From contig NZ_SJKB01000024.1 in the NCBI RefSeq assembly GCF_004331465.1, forward strand, positions 1 through 64,000: a stretch of DNA of 64,000 nt. The letters are read 5' to 3'. The notes beneath the pieces were generated by a model that had not been told where the DNA came from, ran no database searches, and was given only the letters and a program-made list of their open reading frames with translations. The position numbers and the translations under genes are program-made. Positions 49,836-58,225 of the stretch are shown piece after piece. How positions within the stretch are numbered: the stretch's first letter is position 1; the number at the start of each line of letters is the position of its first letter. This stretch comes from Kribbella pittospori. GTDB lineage: Bacteria > Actinomycetota > Actinomycetes > Propionibacteriales > Kribbellaceae.

Positions 49836-50615
49836 GTGCGGACGTTCTTAGAGAGTGAATTTCGACTTCAGTTGCTCGGCGACTGGCTCCTGACCGCTGC
49901 CGACGAGCCGGCCGACACGGCGGAGCCGATCGATCTGCCGGCCGGTCCGCAGCACCTCATCGCGCTGCTTGCCCTCAACGGCCGCTGCGCACGGACCCAC
50001 ACGGCCGCGACGCTCTGGCCGGACTGTACCGACGAGGTCGCGGCCGCCCGTCTTCGCGCGGTCCTGTGGCGGCTGCGGCACCGGCATGTCGGCGTACCTC
50101 CCGTGCTCGAGATCGGCGACTCATCGCTGTCTCTGGCGGTCGACGTCGATGTGGACGTCGACCGCTTCCTCGACTGCGCCGAGTTGCTGATCCGCGACCA
50201 CACCGACCGCGGCGCCGACGAGGCCGAGGACGCCGCTCTCGTCGTACTGCACTCCTCGGAGCTGCTCCCTGGGTGGTACGACGACTGGGTACTGGCCGCC
50301 CGCGAACGACTGCAGTACCTGCGGCTGGGCGCGCTCGACGCCCTCGCGACTCGGCGCCGACGGCAACGACGTACGCACGAGGCGCTCCAGGCCGCGCGGG
50401 CCGCGATCAGCATCGAGCCGCTGCACGAGAGCGCGCATCGGACCATCGTCGAAACCCACTTGGACAACGGCGATCTCGTTGAAGCCATCAACCATTACCA
50501 ACGATTCCAGGAGATGCTCGGCCGCGAACTGGGCCTCCCTCCCAGCGATCTGTTCCGCGAGGTCGTGAGCCCCTACCTGGCCGTTGCGTCCCGCAAGGTG
50601 GCCCGAACCCGCTGA
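49836..50615 (+). CDS. Small SARP-family (BTAD) transcriptional activator
   Basis: About 259 residues. The N-terminal OmpR-like winged helix contains FRLQLLGDWLLTAADEPADT, LIALLALNGRCARTHTAATL and WPDCTDEVAAARLRAVLWRL. The bacterial transcriptional activation domain follows (VDVDRFLDCAELLI, LLPGWYDDWVLAARERLQYL, EALQAARAAISIEPLHESAH, NHYQRFQEMLGRELGLPPSD). There is no ATPase domain. The GTG at 49836 has GGGGGAGG upstream. The open frame extends to 49722 without domain content. It probably drives the peptide operon through the repeats at 49298-49337. Confidence 0.9.
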   Translation: MRTFLESEFRLQLLGDWLLTAADEPADTAEPIDLPAGPQHLIALLALNGRCARTHTAATLWPDCTDEVAAARLRAVLWRLRHRHVGVPPVLEIGDSSLSLAVDVDVDVDRFLDCAELLIRDHTDRGADEAEDAALVVLHSSELLPGWYDDWVLAARERLQYLRLGALDALATRRRRQRRTHEALQAARAAISIEPLHESAHRTIVETHLDNGDLVEAINHYQRFQEMLGRELGLPPSDLFREVVSPYLAVASRKVARTR

Positions 50616-50618
50616 ACG

Positions 50619-51488
50619 TCAGGTCAGGCCTGTTGCGGCCGCGATCAAGGCGATCTGCTGGAGGTCGGGGTTGGCAGGGAACAGGATCAACTCGTCGCAC
50701 CCTGCTGCGGTGAAGCCGGCGACTGCGTCGGCGACTGCTTCTTGGGTGGTCAGGGCGTTGGCGATGATCCGCTCGGCGTACGGGCCGGCGAAATTGTAGT
50801 AGTCGCCGAGGTAGCGCCATGCCTGCTCCTCGGCGTCGTCGCCGAGGCTCACGTAGCCGATGGCGACCAGGCGCGGCTCGCCTTCACGTCCTGCCTCGCG
50901 CCAGACACTCCTGGCCTTGTCGGCTGCCCCGGCGAAGACCTCCGGTCCACCGGCGCCGAGGATCCAGCCGGCGCCGTACTCCGTCATCCGGCGGAAGGCG
51001 GCGGGCGAGCCACCACCGATGAGCAGCGGTGGACCGCCTGGTTGTACCGGGGCCGGCCCGATCGCACCGGCGTACCCGCGCGGCTCACCGGCCCACACCG
51101 CCCGCATCTCCGCGAGTTGCGCGTCGAAAGCTTTCCCACGCGTCTCGTACGGCGATGCCGTCGCCTCGAAGTCGTCCGGCCGTGCTCCGACCGCGATGCC
51201 GACCGTCAACCGGCCCTCGGAGAGGCGATCCACGGAGGCCAGTTGCTTGGCCAGCAAGGCGCCGTTGCCCCGGAACGGGCCGATCATGATGGCCGTCGTC
51301 AGACCGATCCGGCTGGTCACCGCCGCCGCGGCGGCCAGCGCCGGTATCGCGTCCAGATTCCCGTAGACCAGCCGGTCGAGCGTGGCCAGGGTGAAGAACC
51401 CGGCCTGCTCAGCGGCCTGCGCCCAGTCCGGGACCAGCCGAGCGCGACTCCACGGAATCGTGGACGGCAGACCGACACCAACATCCAT
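50619..51488 (-). CDS. LLM-class (F420/flavin-dependent) oxidoreductase
   Basis: A 289-residue luciferase-like TIM barrel: GVGLPSTIPWSRARLVPDWA, LATLDRLVYGNLDAIPALAA, RIGLTTAIMIGPFRGNGALL and DRLSEGRLTVGIAVGARPDD. These are the usual LLM features, including the EGR-VGVG-like stretch. Cofactor could be F420 or FMN. AGGGAG lies before the ATG at 51488. The open frame upstream is an antisense shadow. It converges on the SARP gene with a 3-bp gap. The substrate is unknown. Confidence 0.9.
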   Translation of the reverse strand: MDVGVGLPSTIPWSRARLVPDWAQAAEQAGFFTLATLDRLVYGNLDAIPALAAAAAVTSRIGLTTAIMIGPFRGNGALLAKQLASVDRLSEGRLTVGIAVGARPDDFEATASPYETRGKAFDAQLAEMRAVWAGEPRGYAGAIGPAPVQPGGPPLLIGGGSPAAFRRMTEYGAGWILGAGGPEVFAGAADKARSVWREAGREGEPRLVAIGYVSLGDDAEEQAWRYLGDYYNFAGPYAERIIANALTTQEAVADAVAGFTAAGCDELILFPANPDLQQIALIAAATGLT

Positions 51489-51605
51489 GAGAGCTCCCTG
51501 ATTCAAACGTTCGCGGCCGAATGTTCGCGGCATCAACCAGACTGCACCTTCGTCTTGACTCTGTCGTGGGTCGCGAGGAGGGTCGAAAGCGGGGGTGGGA
51601 TTCCG

Positions 51606-53075
51606 ATGGAGATCCGACGAATTCGCAAAGTGCTGGCCGTCCTGGGCTCCGGGTTGCTGTTCTCGACGACGTTCGTGTCGGCGGCACAGTCCGATACCGC
51701 GACCTCGCCGTACCACATCGACTTCAAGCCTTGTCCGGGATCGACCGTGGTCCGGTGCGGCACGCTGCAGGTGCCTGCGGATTGGTCGGCGCCGAAGGGT
51801 CCGAAGATCACTGTGGCGGTGGCTCGCCGCCCCGCGGACGACCCCGCGCACCGGATCGGCACGCTGTTCTACAACCCCGGTGGCCCGGGCGACGGCGCGG
51901 TCGGCAACGTGGTCGAGGCCGAGACCTTCTTTTCCGCGACGCTGCGGGCTCGCTTCGACATCGTCGGCCTCGATCCGAGGGGCGTCGGTGCGAGTACGCC
52001 GATCACCTGCGGCGTACCGGCGCTGACCCCTGACTACGGCTTCTTCCCGCGCACGCAAGCAGAGTTCGACGCGATGGTCGCGCACAACCGCGCGCTCGCG
52101 CGGAGCTGCCGGCAGCAGACCGGACCGCTGTTCGTGCACGCGGACACCGTGAGCGTTGCCCGCGACCACGAGGCGGTACGCATCGCCCTCGGCGTTTCGA
52201 AGGTGAACTGGCTGGGGCTGTCGTACGGCACGCAGGTCGGAGCGCAGTACGCCCAGTTGTTCCCGAAGCGCACGCGAGCGATGGTCCTGGACGCTGCTCT
52301 CGACCACAGCAGCCCGGACGTGCAACTGATCGCCGATGCAGCCAAGACCGTGGAGGAGGCGTTCGAACGATTCGCCGACTGGTGTGACACCGCTCCCGAC
52401 TGCGTCCTGCGGGGACAAGACGTTCGTGCGGTCTACGACAACCTTGTCCAGAGCGCCGACCGGAATCCGATCCCGGTCGAAGGAGCCCTGCGCCCCGTCA
52501 CCGGCGACGACATCCGGATGAACACCCCGAACTGGCTTGCCGCGAAGACACCCAACGTCCTCGCGGGCGAGCTGTCCTGGCCTGTCTTCTCGGAGGTCCT
52601 CAGACGAGCCGTCGCCGGGGACGCCCAGTTCTTCGCCTTCCCGCCGCCCGGGGGTCCGACCGACTTCCTCTTCAGCCGGATAGCGAATCACTGCGGTGAC
52701 TACGTGTCCGACATCCACACCTTCGCCGAGATGCAGCAGCGCATCGAGATGGGCCGGCAACTGGCGCCGCACCTGCAGGGCGCGTCGGAGTTCTGGCAGG
52801 GCGGCCTGTGCATCGGCTACCCCTTCAAGGTCGCCAACCCGCAGCGCAGCCTGAACGTGAAGGGCGTGCCCACCCTCATCGTCCACGCAACGCACGACCC
52901 GTCCGTCTCCTACCAGTGGGCGTTCGGCCTGGCCGCTCAGATCCGCGGCAGCAGCGTCCTCTCCCGCCTCGGCGACGGCCACACCTCCTACTACACCTCC
53001 GACTGCGCCCGCGACGCGACGGACCAATTCCTCCTCACGAAACAATCCACGCCGGCCCCGGTCTGCGCCACGTAG
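51606..53075 (+). CDS. Secreted tripeptidyl-aminopeptidase-like alpha/beta hydrolase
   Basis: A 489-residue exported hydrolase of the SlpD/TAP type. The signal peptide is IRKVLAVLGSGLLFSTTFVS. The oxyanion-hole stretch is GTLFYNPGGPGDGAVGN, the nucleophile VNWLGLSYGTQVGAQYA, the acid in LIVHATHDPSVSY and the His in LGDGHTSYYTSDC. Cysteine pairs (CPGSTVVRC, CDTAPDC) fit an extracellular enzyme. It probably releases peptides or amino acids from protein N-termini outside the cell. GGGGGTGGG precedes the ATG at 51606. Confidence 0.88.
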   Translation: MEIRRIRKVLAVLGSGLLFSTTFVSAAQSDTATSPYHIDFKPCPGSTVVRCGTLQVPADWSAPKGPKITVAVARRPADDPAHRIGTLFYNPGGPGDGAVGNVVEAETFFSATLRARFDIVGLDPRGVGASTPITCGVPALTPDYGFFPRTQAEFDAMVAHNRALARSCRQQTGPLFVHADTVSVARDHEAVRIALGVSKVNWLGLSYGTQVGAQYAQLFPKRTRAMVLDAALDHSSPDVQLIADAAKTVEEAFERFADWCDTAPDCVLRGQDVRAVYDNLVQSADRNPIPVEGALRPVTGDDIRMNTPNWLAAKTPNVLAGELSWPVFSEVLRRAVAGDAQFFAFPPPGGPTDFLFSRIANHCGDYVSDIHTFAEMQQRIEMGRQLAPHLQGASEFWQGGLCIGYPFKVANPQRSLNVKGVPTLIVHATHDPSVSYQWAFGLAAQIRGSSVLSRLGDGHTSYYTSDCARDATDQFLLTKQSTPAPVCAT

Positions 53076-53078
53076 GGC

Positions 53079-53540
53079 TTAGTCCAGGCAGAATTCGTTG
53101 CCTTCTGGGTCGGTCATGGTGATGGTGCCGAGGGCCAGGGGTGGTTCGGGGTCGAAGCGGCGAACTCGATGGGCTCCCAGGGCGACCAGGCGGGCGCACT
53201 CGGACTCCAGGGCGGCCATGCGTTCGTCGCCTTGCAGGCCGGGGGCTGCGCGGACGTCCAGGTGAACGCGGTTCTTGGCGGCCTTGTCTTCCGGGACCTG
53301 CTGGAAGAACAGCCGTGGGCCGTTTCCGTCCGGGTCTTCGAGGGCCGAGCGCGTGTTGCGTTCATCCTCCGGTACGCCGACGCGCTCGAGGAACTCGTCC
53401 CACGCCGCCAGCGGATCGGCGCCCTCGGGCAGCTCGACCCCGGGCGGGCCGGGGTGAACGTAGCCAAGTACGTCGCGCCAGAAGTTCGACAGGGCCTGCG
53501 GGTCATGCGCGTCGAAGGTGACCTGGAATTCCTGGCTCAT
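53079..53540 (-). CDS. VOC family protein (glyoxalase-like)
   Basis: About 153 residues: SQEFQVTFDAHDPQALSNFW, RDVLGYVHPGPPG, SALEDPDGNGPRLFFQQVPE, DKAAKNRVHLDVRAAPG and LGTITMTDPEGNEFCLD. This is the Glyoxalase-like (PF18029-type) two-module fold with NRVHLDV. GGAG lies 8 nt before the ATG at 53540. ATG 53546 is a near alternative. It converges on the hydrolase gene with a 3-bp gap. The ligand is unknown. Confidence 0.85.
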   Translation of the reverse strand: MSQEFQVTFDAHDPQALSNFWRDVLGYVHPGPPGVELPEGADPLAAWDEFLERVGVPEDERNTRSALEDPDGNGPRLFFQQVPEDKAAKNRVHLDVRAAPGLQGDERMAALESECARLVALGAHRVRRFDPEPPLALGTITMTDPEGNEFCLD

Positions 53541-53598
53541 CGGCATACTCCATCCGTCGCGGTTCTCATACGCCCACTCTGACGCAACCAACGGACAG

Positions 53599-54342
53599 TT
53601 ACCGCCTGAAAGCCGTGACGACGAGCATTCCTCGCGGACCGGGCACTGAGGATGCGACGGTGAAGCCGGTGTCGCGGAGTTGGGTGGTGAGCCACGTTGG
53701 AGGGATGCGGAGTTTGCGATAGCTGCTTTTGTTCAGCTGCCAGGAGCTGTCGGGGGTTCTGCTGTGAATCAGGTCGTGGACTCGGAGGTAGTCGCCTTCG
53801 TCCTCCAGGAAGCAGGTCATGATTCGGCTGTCGTCGGCGCGGACCTGGATGAAGCGGTCGAGGCCGGTGACGGGCTTGGTGAGATCGCGGAAGGAGAGGA
53901 TCAAGACTCCTCCTGGGATGAGGGCTTCGAAGCTGTCGGCGAGAAGTCGTTGGACTGCGGGGAGATCTGGCAGGTGGGACAGGGTGTCGCCCATGCAGAC
54001 CGCGGTGGTGATCGATTGCGGTTCGACGATGGGTCGCAGGCCGGCGCACAGGTCGGCGTGGATGGGGCGGATCCCCGGGAACTGCACCGCTCGAGTGGCG
54101 AGTTCGGCCAGGAGCGTTGGGCTGACGTCGACGGCTAGGACCGAGTTGTAGCCGAGTTGCGCCAGGGCGACCGAGTGGAGCCCCGACCCGCAGCCGAGGT
54201 CGAGAGCCACACCGCTCTTGGATATGCCGCATGACTTCAGCAGGTCCCGCTGCTCCGCGACGAGCGCATCGAAATCCGCGCCCAACATCCACGTGTAGTA
54301 CTGCGCCAGCAGTTGCTCATAATGTGCGACGACCTCTGACAT
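53599..54342 (-). CDS. Class I SAM-dependent methyltransferase
   Basis: A 247-residue protein. Motif I is VALDLGCGSGLHSVALAQLG (about 45-65), then LAVDVSPTLLAELATRAVQF and HADLCAGLRPIVEPQSITTA, then MGDTLSHLPDLPAVQRLLAD and LIPGGVLILSFRDL. This is the usual small-molecule methyltransferase order. It starts 5 bp after the DUF2000 gene of the next entry begins its 3' side, so the two may be cotranscribed. The substrate is unknown. Confidence 0.88.
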   Translation of the reverse strand: MSEVVAHYEQLLAQYYTWMLGADFDALVAEQRDLLKSCGISKSGVALDLGCGSGLHSVALAQLGYNSVLAVDVSPTLLAELATRAVQFPGIRPIHADLCAGLRPIVEPQSITTAVCMGDTLSHLPDLPAVQRLLADSFEALIPGGVLILSFRDLTKPVTGLDRFIQVRADDSRIMTCFLEDEGDYLRVHDLIHSRTPDSSWQLNKSSYRKLRIPPTWLTTQLRDTGFTVASSVPGPRGMLVVTAFRR

Positions 54343-54347
54343 GGCGG

Positions 54348-54755
54348 TCAGGGGGTGCCGAGGAGGGGCAGGCGCTTGGTCAGTTTGGTGACTTTGGTTC
54401 TTGGGCCGGCGATGACGAGGCCGATGATGTTGCTGTCGGCGGCGTTTGTGGTGGCCAGGGTGGTGAGGTAGTCGTCGTACGTTCGGGCCTGGCGGGCTGT
54501 CTCGGTGAGGCAGAGGACCGTGAGTTCCTCCTGGGAGTTCGCGGTCCGGAACAGAGTCGTCAGATCCTCTGCCGGGGCGTGGAGGATCGGCACCGGGGTC
54601 GTGACGATGCCTGGGTAGCGCGTGCCGGAGGCGTCGTTGCCGGGCGGGCCGAGGGGCAGGCTTGCGGCGGCACCGACGCTTGCGCCCAGAACCGTGGCGG
54701 CATTCACCGCGTGCACGAGCGGGAGGCCCGTCTTGACGGTGAGAACCACCCGCAT
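54348..54755 (-). CDS. DUF2000 family protein
   Basis: A 135-residue protein: MRVVLTVKTGLPLVHAVNAA, TVLGASVGAAA, YPGIVTTPVPILHAPAEDLT and TNAADSNIIGLVIAGPRTKV. These are DUF2000 features (a PTH2-like fold). The ATG at 54755 follows GAGGTGAA. It is divergent from an Lrp/AsnC regulator, a common pairing in actinobacteria, and lies directly upstream of the methyltransferase gene on the same strand. The biochemical role is unknown. Confidence 0.8.
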   Translation of the reverse strand: MRVVLTVKTGLPLVHAVNAATVLGASVGAAASLPLGPPGNDASGTRYPGIVTTPVPILHAPAEDLTTLFRTANSQEELTVLCLTETARQARTYDDYLTTLATTNAADSNIIGLVIAGPRTKVTKLTKRLPLLGTP

Positions 54756-54855
54756 CGAGGCTTTCACCTCAGATCGTTGAATTGATTGATGCATGGGCAT
54801 GACCGTTGCACAGACGCCCAGCCGGTACGGCGCGGATCGGCGATATGTTCGGCAG

Positions 54856-55338
54856 ATGGCCACAGATTCGAACCTCGATCGGACGGACCGGGACATCGTC
54901 AGGGAGTTGCAGCGGAACGCCCGAGTCCCCATGCGCGACCTCGCTGAGATCGTCGGAGTCGCACCCTCGACCTGCTCCGAACGCATCCGTCGACTGCAGT
55001 CCCGCGGGATCATCACCGGATTCCATGCCGCCGTGGACCTGCCCAATCTCGGCCGCGCGGTCCAGGCCATGGTCTTCGCCCAGGTCCGCCCACTCAGCCG
55101 CGATCTCATCGCCACCTTCCGCCGCGACGTACTGGCGATGCCCGAAACGATGGCGGTCTTCGTCCTGGCCGGCGGAGACGACTTCCTCGTGCACGTCGGA
55201 GTGCCGGATATCCAAGGCCTGCACTCGTTCTTGGTGGACAAGCTGAGCAGTCGTCGAGAGGTCGTCCAGTTCCGCAGTTCGATCGTCTATGACCACGGCG
55301 AGAAGCGGGCCCTCGAGGACCTCAAGAGCTATGACTGA
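54856..55338 (+). CDS. Lrp/AsnC-family transcriptional regulator
   Basis: About 160 residues: LDRTDRDIVRELQRNARVPM, RDLAEIVGVAPSTCSERIRR and LQSRGIITGFHAAVDLPNLG form the HTH. The RAM ligand domain is VFVLAGGDDFLVHVGVPDIQ, then SSIVYDHGEKRALEDLK. ATGs at 54793 and 54799 are also open. The position of the first conserved residues favours 54856. It probably controls the divergent DUF2000 gene. Its last 10 bp overlap the convergent methyltransferase gene. Confidence 0.88.
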   Translation: MATDSNLDRTDRDIVRELQRNARVPMRDLAEIVGVAPSTCSERIRRLQSRGIITGFHAAVDLPNLGRAVQAMVFAQVRPLSRDLIATFRRDVLAMPETMAVFVLAGGDDFLVHVGVPDIQGLHSFLVDKLSSRREVVQFRSSIVYDHGEKRALEDLKSYD

Positions 55339-56096
55339 GAGCGCCGGCGCGCGAGATGGATGGTGATGTCGGCGGCGATCTCGACTGTCTCGGGCAGCAC
55401 CTGCAGGATGTCGCGGAATGCCTGCTCCTGGACCGCGACCGGCAGTTCCAGGTACGCCGAGATCGTCGACAGCAGGCCGACGTAGTCGCCCGCACTCATC
55501 GTCCAGCGCCGCTCGATCACCACCTGCCGAACATCGCTGAACCACTCAGACCGTTGGAGCTCCGTTCCCGGCCACTGCATCTCATGTTCGGGAGGCGTCC
55601 CATCGGGCGACGGAATATCGTCGCTCTCCAAGTACGGCGCCCGGGCCGCGCGAACCGCGTCCTCGACCGCCGGGTCAGCCAGCCCGACAGGTCCACCGAA
55701 CGACGCGAACACGCCACCCGCCTCCAGCAGCCCGGCAACGCGCGACCACCGGCCATCTGGATTCGTCCAGTGCAGCGCAGCAGCCGCATAGACAAGCCCG
55801 TACCGCTCCCCTGATCTCAGGTCCTCGAAGGCGGCTCGCATCGGCGTGACGTTCGCCGGCACATGCTTACGCAGTTCGGCGAGCATGGCGTCGTCGGGCT
55901 CGGTCGCGGTGACTGCGACCCCGCGTTCGGCAAACAGACGGGTCGCCTTGCCGGTGCCGGCGCCAATCTCCAGGGCGGTCCGAACCGGCCGGCCGGCGTA
56001 CGTCATCACCAGGTCGTAAAGCTCGACGGGATATCCCGGCCGGAACCGTTCGTACGCTTCCGCCATTGCTCCGAAACTCAACGCGCGACCAGACAT
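55329..56096 (-). CDS. Class I SAM-dependent methyltransferase (UbiE/TAM-like)
   Basis: A 255-residue protein: FGAMAEAYERFRPGYPVELY, VRTALEIGAGTGKATRLFAE, VTATEPDDAMLAELRKHVPA, YAAAALHWTNPDGRWSRVAG and AGGVFASFGGPVGL. Motif I is EIGAGTGKAT, and ALHW is the typical substrate-side motif of trans-aconitate methyltransferase-like enzymes. The start ATG 56096 has AGGA 9 nt upstream. 56105 is a near alternative. The substrate is unknown. Confidence 0.88.
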   Translation of the reverse strand: MSGRALSFGAMAEAYERFRPGYPVELYDLVMTYAGRPVRTALEIGAGTGKATRLFAERGVAVTATEPDDAMLAELRKHVPANVTPMRAAFEDLRSGERYGLVYAAAALHWTNPDGRWSRVAGLLEAGGVFASFGGPVGLADPAVEDAVRAARAPYLESDDIPSPDGTPPEHEMQWPGTELQRSEWFSDVRQVVIERRWTMSAGDYVGLLSTISAYLELPVAVQEQAFRDILQVLPETVEIAADITIHLARRRSQS

Positions 56097-56205
56097 GCCG
56101 AGCATCCTGGCACGAGCGTCCCGGCAATTCATGACCTTTTCGTGGGACCGGAAGGGCGACCCCGCGCAGGTGTAAGAGTGAGTCGGGACGAGCGAGTGGA
56201 TCACT

Positions 56206-57408
56206 GTGAGTTGGCGCGCGGATTTTGCGGTCTTGCGGCATCGCGAGGTGCGGCTGTTTCTGAGCGCCCGGTTCGTCTCGTTGCTCGGCTCGGCGGTGGG
56301 CCCGATTGCGTTGGCATTCGCGGTCCTGGATCTGTCCGACTCCGCGAGGACATTGGGCCTGGTGCTGGCGTCGCAGAGCGTGCCGATGGTCGGTTTGATG
56401 TTGCTCGGTGGAGCGATCGCCGATCGGCTGCCCCGCCGGCTGGTGCTCGTGGTGGCACACCTCGTCTGCGGTACGACGCAGGCGACGGCAGCAGTTCTGC
56501 TCCTGAGCGGCCAGGCCGAGATCTGGCACCTGATAGTGCTCGGGGCAACAAACGGCGTCGCGACCGCGGTGTCACTACCCGCGTTGTCGGGAATCTTGCC
56601 AGAGTTGGTGGACGCGGCCGAACTGCCGCAGGCGAACGCGGCCTCCGGGATCGCTCGATCCACCGGGACCCTCCTCGGTGGCGCCGTCGCCGGTGTCATC
56701 GTCGGGTTCATCGGTCCTGCGCCCGGGCTGGCCGTCGATGCCGCCGCATTCCTGCTGGCCGCGTCACTGCTGTCCCGCCTTCCACTGACCCGTCTCGCCC
56801 GTACGTCGAAGTCGTTGCTCAAGGACCTCGTCGAAGGCTGGTCGGACTTCATCCGGACCCGGTGGGTCGTCGTGATCAGCCTGGTGATGTTCGCGAATCA
56901 GTTCGTCTGGGTCGGCTGCTGGGTGACCCTCGGCCCAGTCATCGCCGACGAGTCGCTCGGCCGGGCCGGCTGGGCGATCTCGAACGTGTTCCTGGGCCTC
57001 GGCTTTCTCACCGGCGGGTTCCTCGTCCTCAGGGTGAAACCGAGCCACCCACTGCGCTTCGGCATTCTCGGCATCCTGCTGATGATCCCCGCGCTGCTGT
57101 GCCTCGCCCTGGCACCCCGGCTCCCCCTGGTGGCCCTGTGCGCGCTCGGCGTCGGCATCGGATTCCAGGCGATCAGCGTCGGCGTCGACACGGCACTCGG
57201 TCAGCACATCCCACTCGGCAAGCTGTCCCGGATCTCGTCGTACGTCATGCTCGCCACGTACGCCGCTATGCCGCTCGCTCAACTCACCGTGGGCCTCATC
57301 GACACCAGCCCCCGCACAGTCGAACTCGCAGCGGCCGCAGCCTTCACCACAACGCTGCTGCTAGCCCTCTGCGTCCCCAGCATCCGCAACCTGCCCCGCC
57401 TGACCTGA
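56206..57408 (+). CDS. MFS transporter (12 segments)
   Basis: A 400-residue protein with about 12 hydrophobic segments: VRLFLSARFVSLLGSAVGPI, GGAIADRLPRRLVLVVAHLV (motif A form) and LPALSGILPELVDAAELPQA with NAASGIARSTGTLLGGAVAG. The latter is typical of the MFS_3/enterobactin-exporter-like group. It starts with GTG. The 3' end overlaps the convergent DinB gene by 48 bp. The substrate is unknown. Confidence 0.88.
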   Translation: MSWRADFAVLRHREVRLFLSARFVSLLGSAVGPIALAFAVLDLSDSARTLGLVLASQSVPMVGLMLLGGAIADRLPRRLVLVVAHLVCGTTQATAAVLLLSGQAEIWHLIVLGATNGVATAVSLPALSGILPELVDAAELPQANAASGIARSTGTLLGGAVAGVIVGFIGPAPGLAVDAAAFLLAASLLSRLPLTRLARTSKSLLKDLVEGWSDFIRTRWVVVISLVMFANQFVWVGCWVTLGPVIADESLGRAGWAISNVFLGLGFLTGGFLVLRVKPSHPLRFGILGILLMIPALLCLALAPRLPLVALCALGVGIGFQAISVGVDTALGQHIPLGKLSRISSYVMLATYAAMPLAQLTVGLIDTSPRTVELAAAAAFTTTLLLALCVPSIRNLPRLT

Positions 57409-58149
57409 CGAGATGGCATCGAGGTCGCGTACTGCGTACCGGTGGTGTTCCCATTCCTCTTCGAGGATCACGTGGAGGCAGGAGAGGACAGTCTCGGGGT
57501 ACTCGGGGGCGTGCGGGTTCTTGCGCGCTTCGGCCAACTGCTCCGGTGTCACCGCGGCGACAAAGTCCCGCACCGTGGCGACGTGACCGGCGCGGACCTC
57601 GAGGACCTCGGCGTACGCCGGCTCGGTCGTCGTGAGGGCCGACGTATCCGCGCCGTCGTTCTTGGTGGCGGTGTCCATCTGACCGATGGGGTGGAACGGT
57701 TGTTCGAGCTCTAGGATCGCCCGGCCGAGCCACACATCCGTGGCGTGCACCAGGTGGCGGAGCGTCTGGGCGAACGACCACTCGCCGTCCACCGACACGT
57801 CGACCGTGCCGACCGGCATCGCCGCCGCGCGGTCCACCGTCGCCGCCCACGTCCGCTCGAGTGCAGCCCAGGCCTCGCGCAGACCGTCCGGATCCCCGGC
57901 ACGCCGGAGCTCGCGGCCGGGAAAGCGCCGGTCGAGCTCGGCCTCGACGTACGGGATCACGTCGATACCGTTCACGCGGAAAAAGCTCTCGCCGTTGGAG
58001 AGCCATGGCGCGTCGATGTCGGCCTTCCCCACGTCGACACCGCGCATCACGACGCCGGACAGGTCGGACTCCACGAACCGCGCACCGTGCAGATCCGCCG
58101 CGACGAACTCCGCGCCCCGCAGGTCGTCGGACTGGGTGAAAGTTGCCAT
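57361..58149 (-). CDS. DinB-family protein with short pentapeptide head
   Basis: A 262-residue protein. The first 40 residues are pentapeptide-like (LRGAEFVAADLHGARFVESD, LSGVVMRGVDV). The DinB four-helix bundle follows: AWAALERTWAATVDRAAAMP, WSFAQTLRHLVHATDVWLGR, AGHVATVRDFVAAV and VLSCLHVILEEEWEHHRYAV. The metal His positions (RHLVHATD and EEWEHHR) fit DinB/YfiT-type thiol-dependent enzymes. GAGGAGAC precedes the ATG at 58149. It is divergent from the MocR gene. Confidence 0.85.
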   Translation of the reverse strand: MATFTQSDDLRGAEFVAADLHGARFVESDLSGVVMRGVDVGKADIDAPWLSNGESFFRVNGIDVIPYVEAELDRRFPGRELRRAGDPDGLREAWAALERTWAATVDRAAAMPVGTVDVSVDGEWSFAQTLRHLVHATDVWLGRAILELEQPFHPIGQMDTATKNDGADTSALTTTEPAYAEVLEVRAGHVATVRDFVAAVTPEQLAEARKNPHAPEYPETVLSCLHVILEEEWEHHRYAVRDLDAISSGQAGQVADAGDAEG

Positions 58150-58225
58150 GACGTCTCCTCGTCGAGCGTCTGCTGCCGGTGGCGAGAGGTTAGCCGTTGA
58201 GCCGGGCAATGGCGAGAATGCGGAC

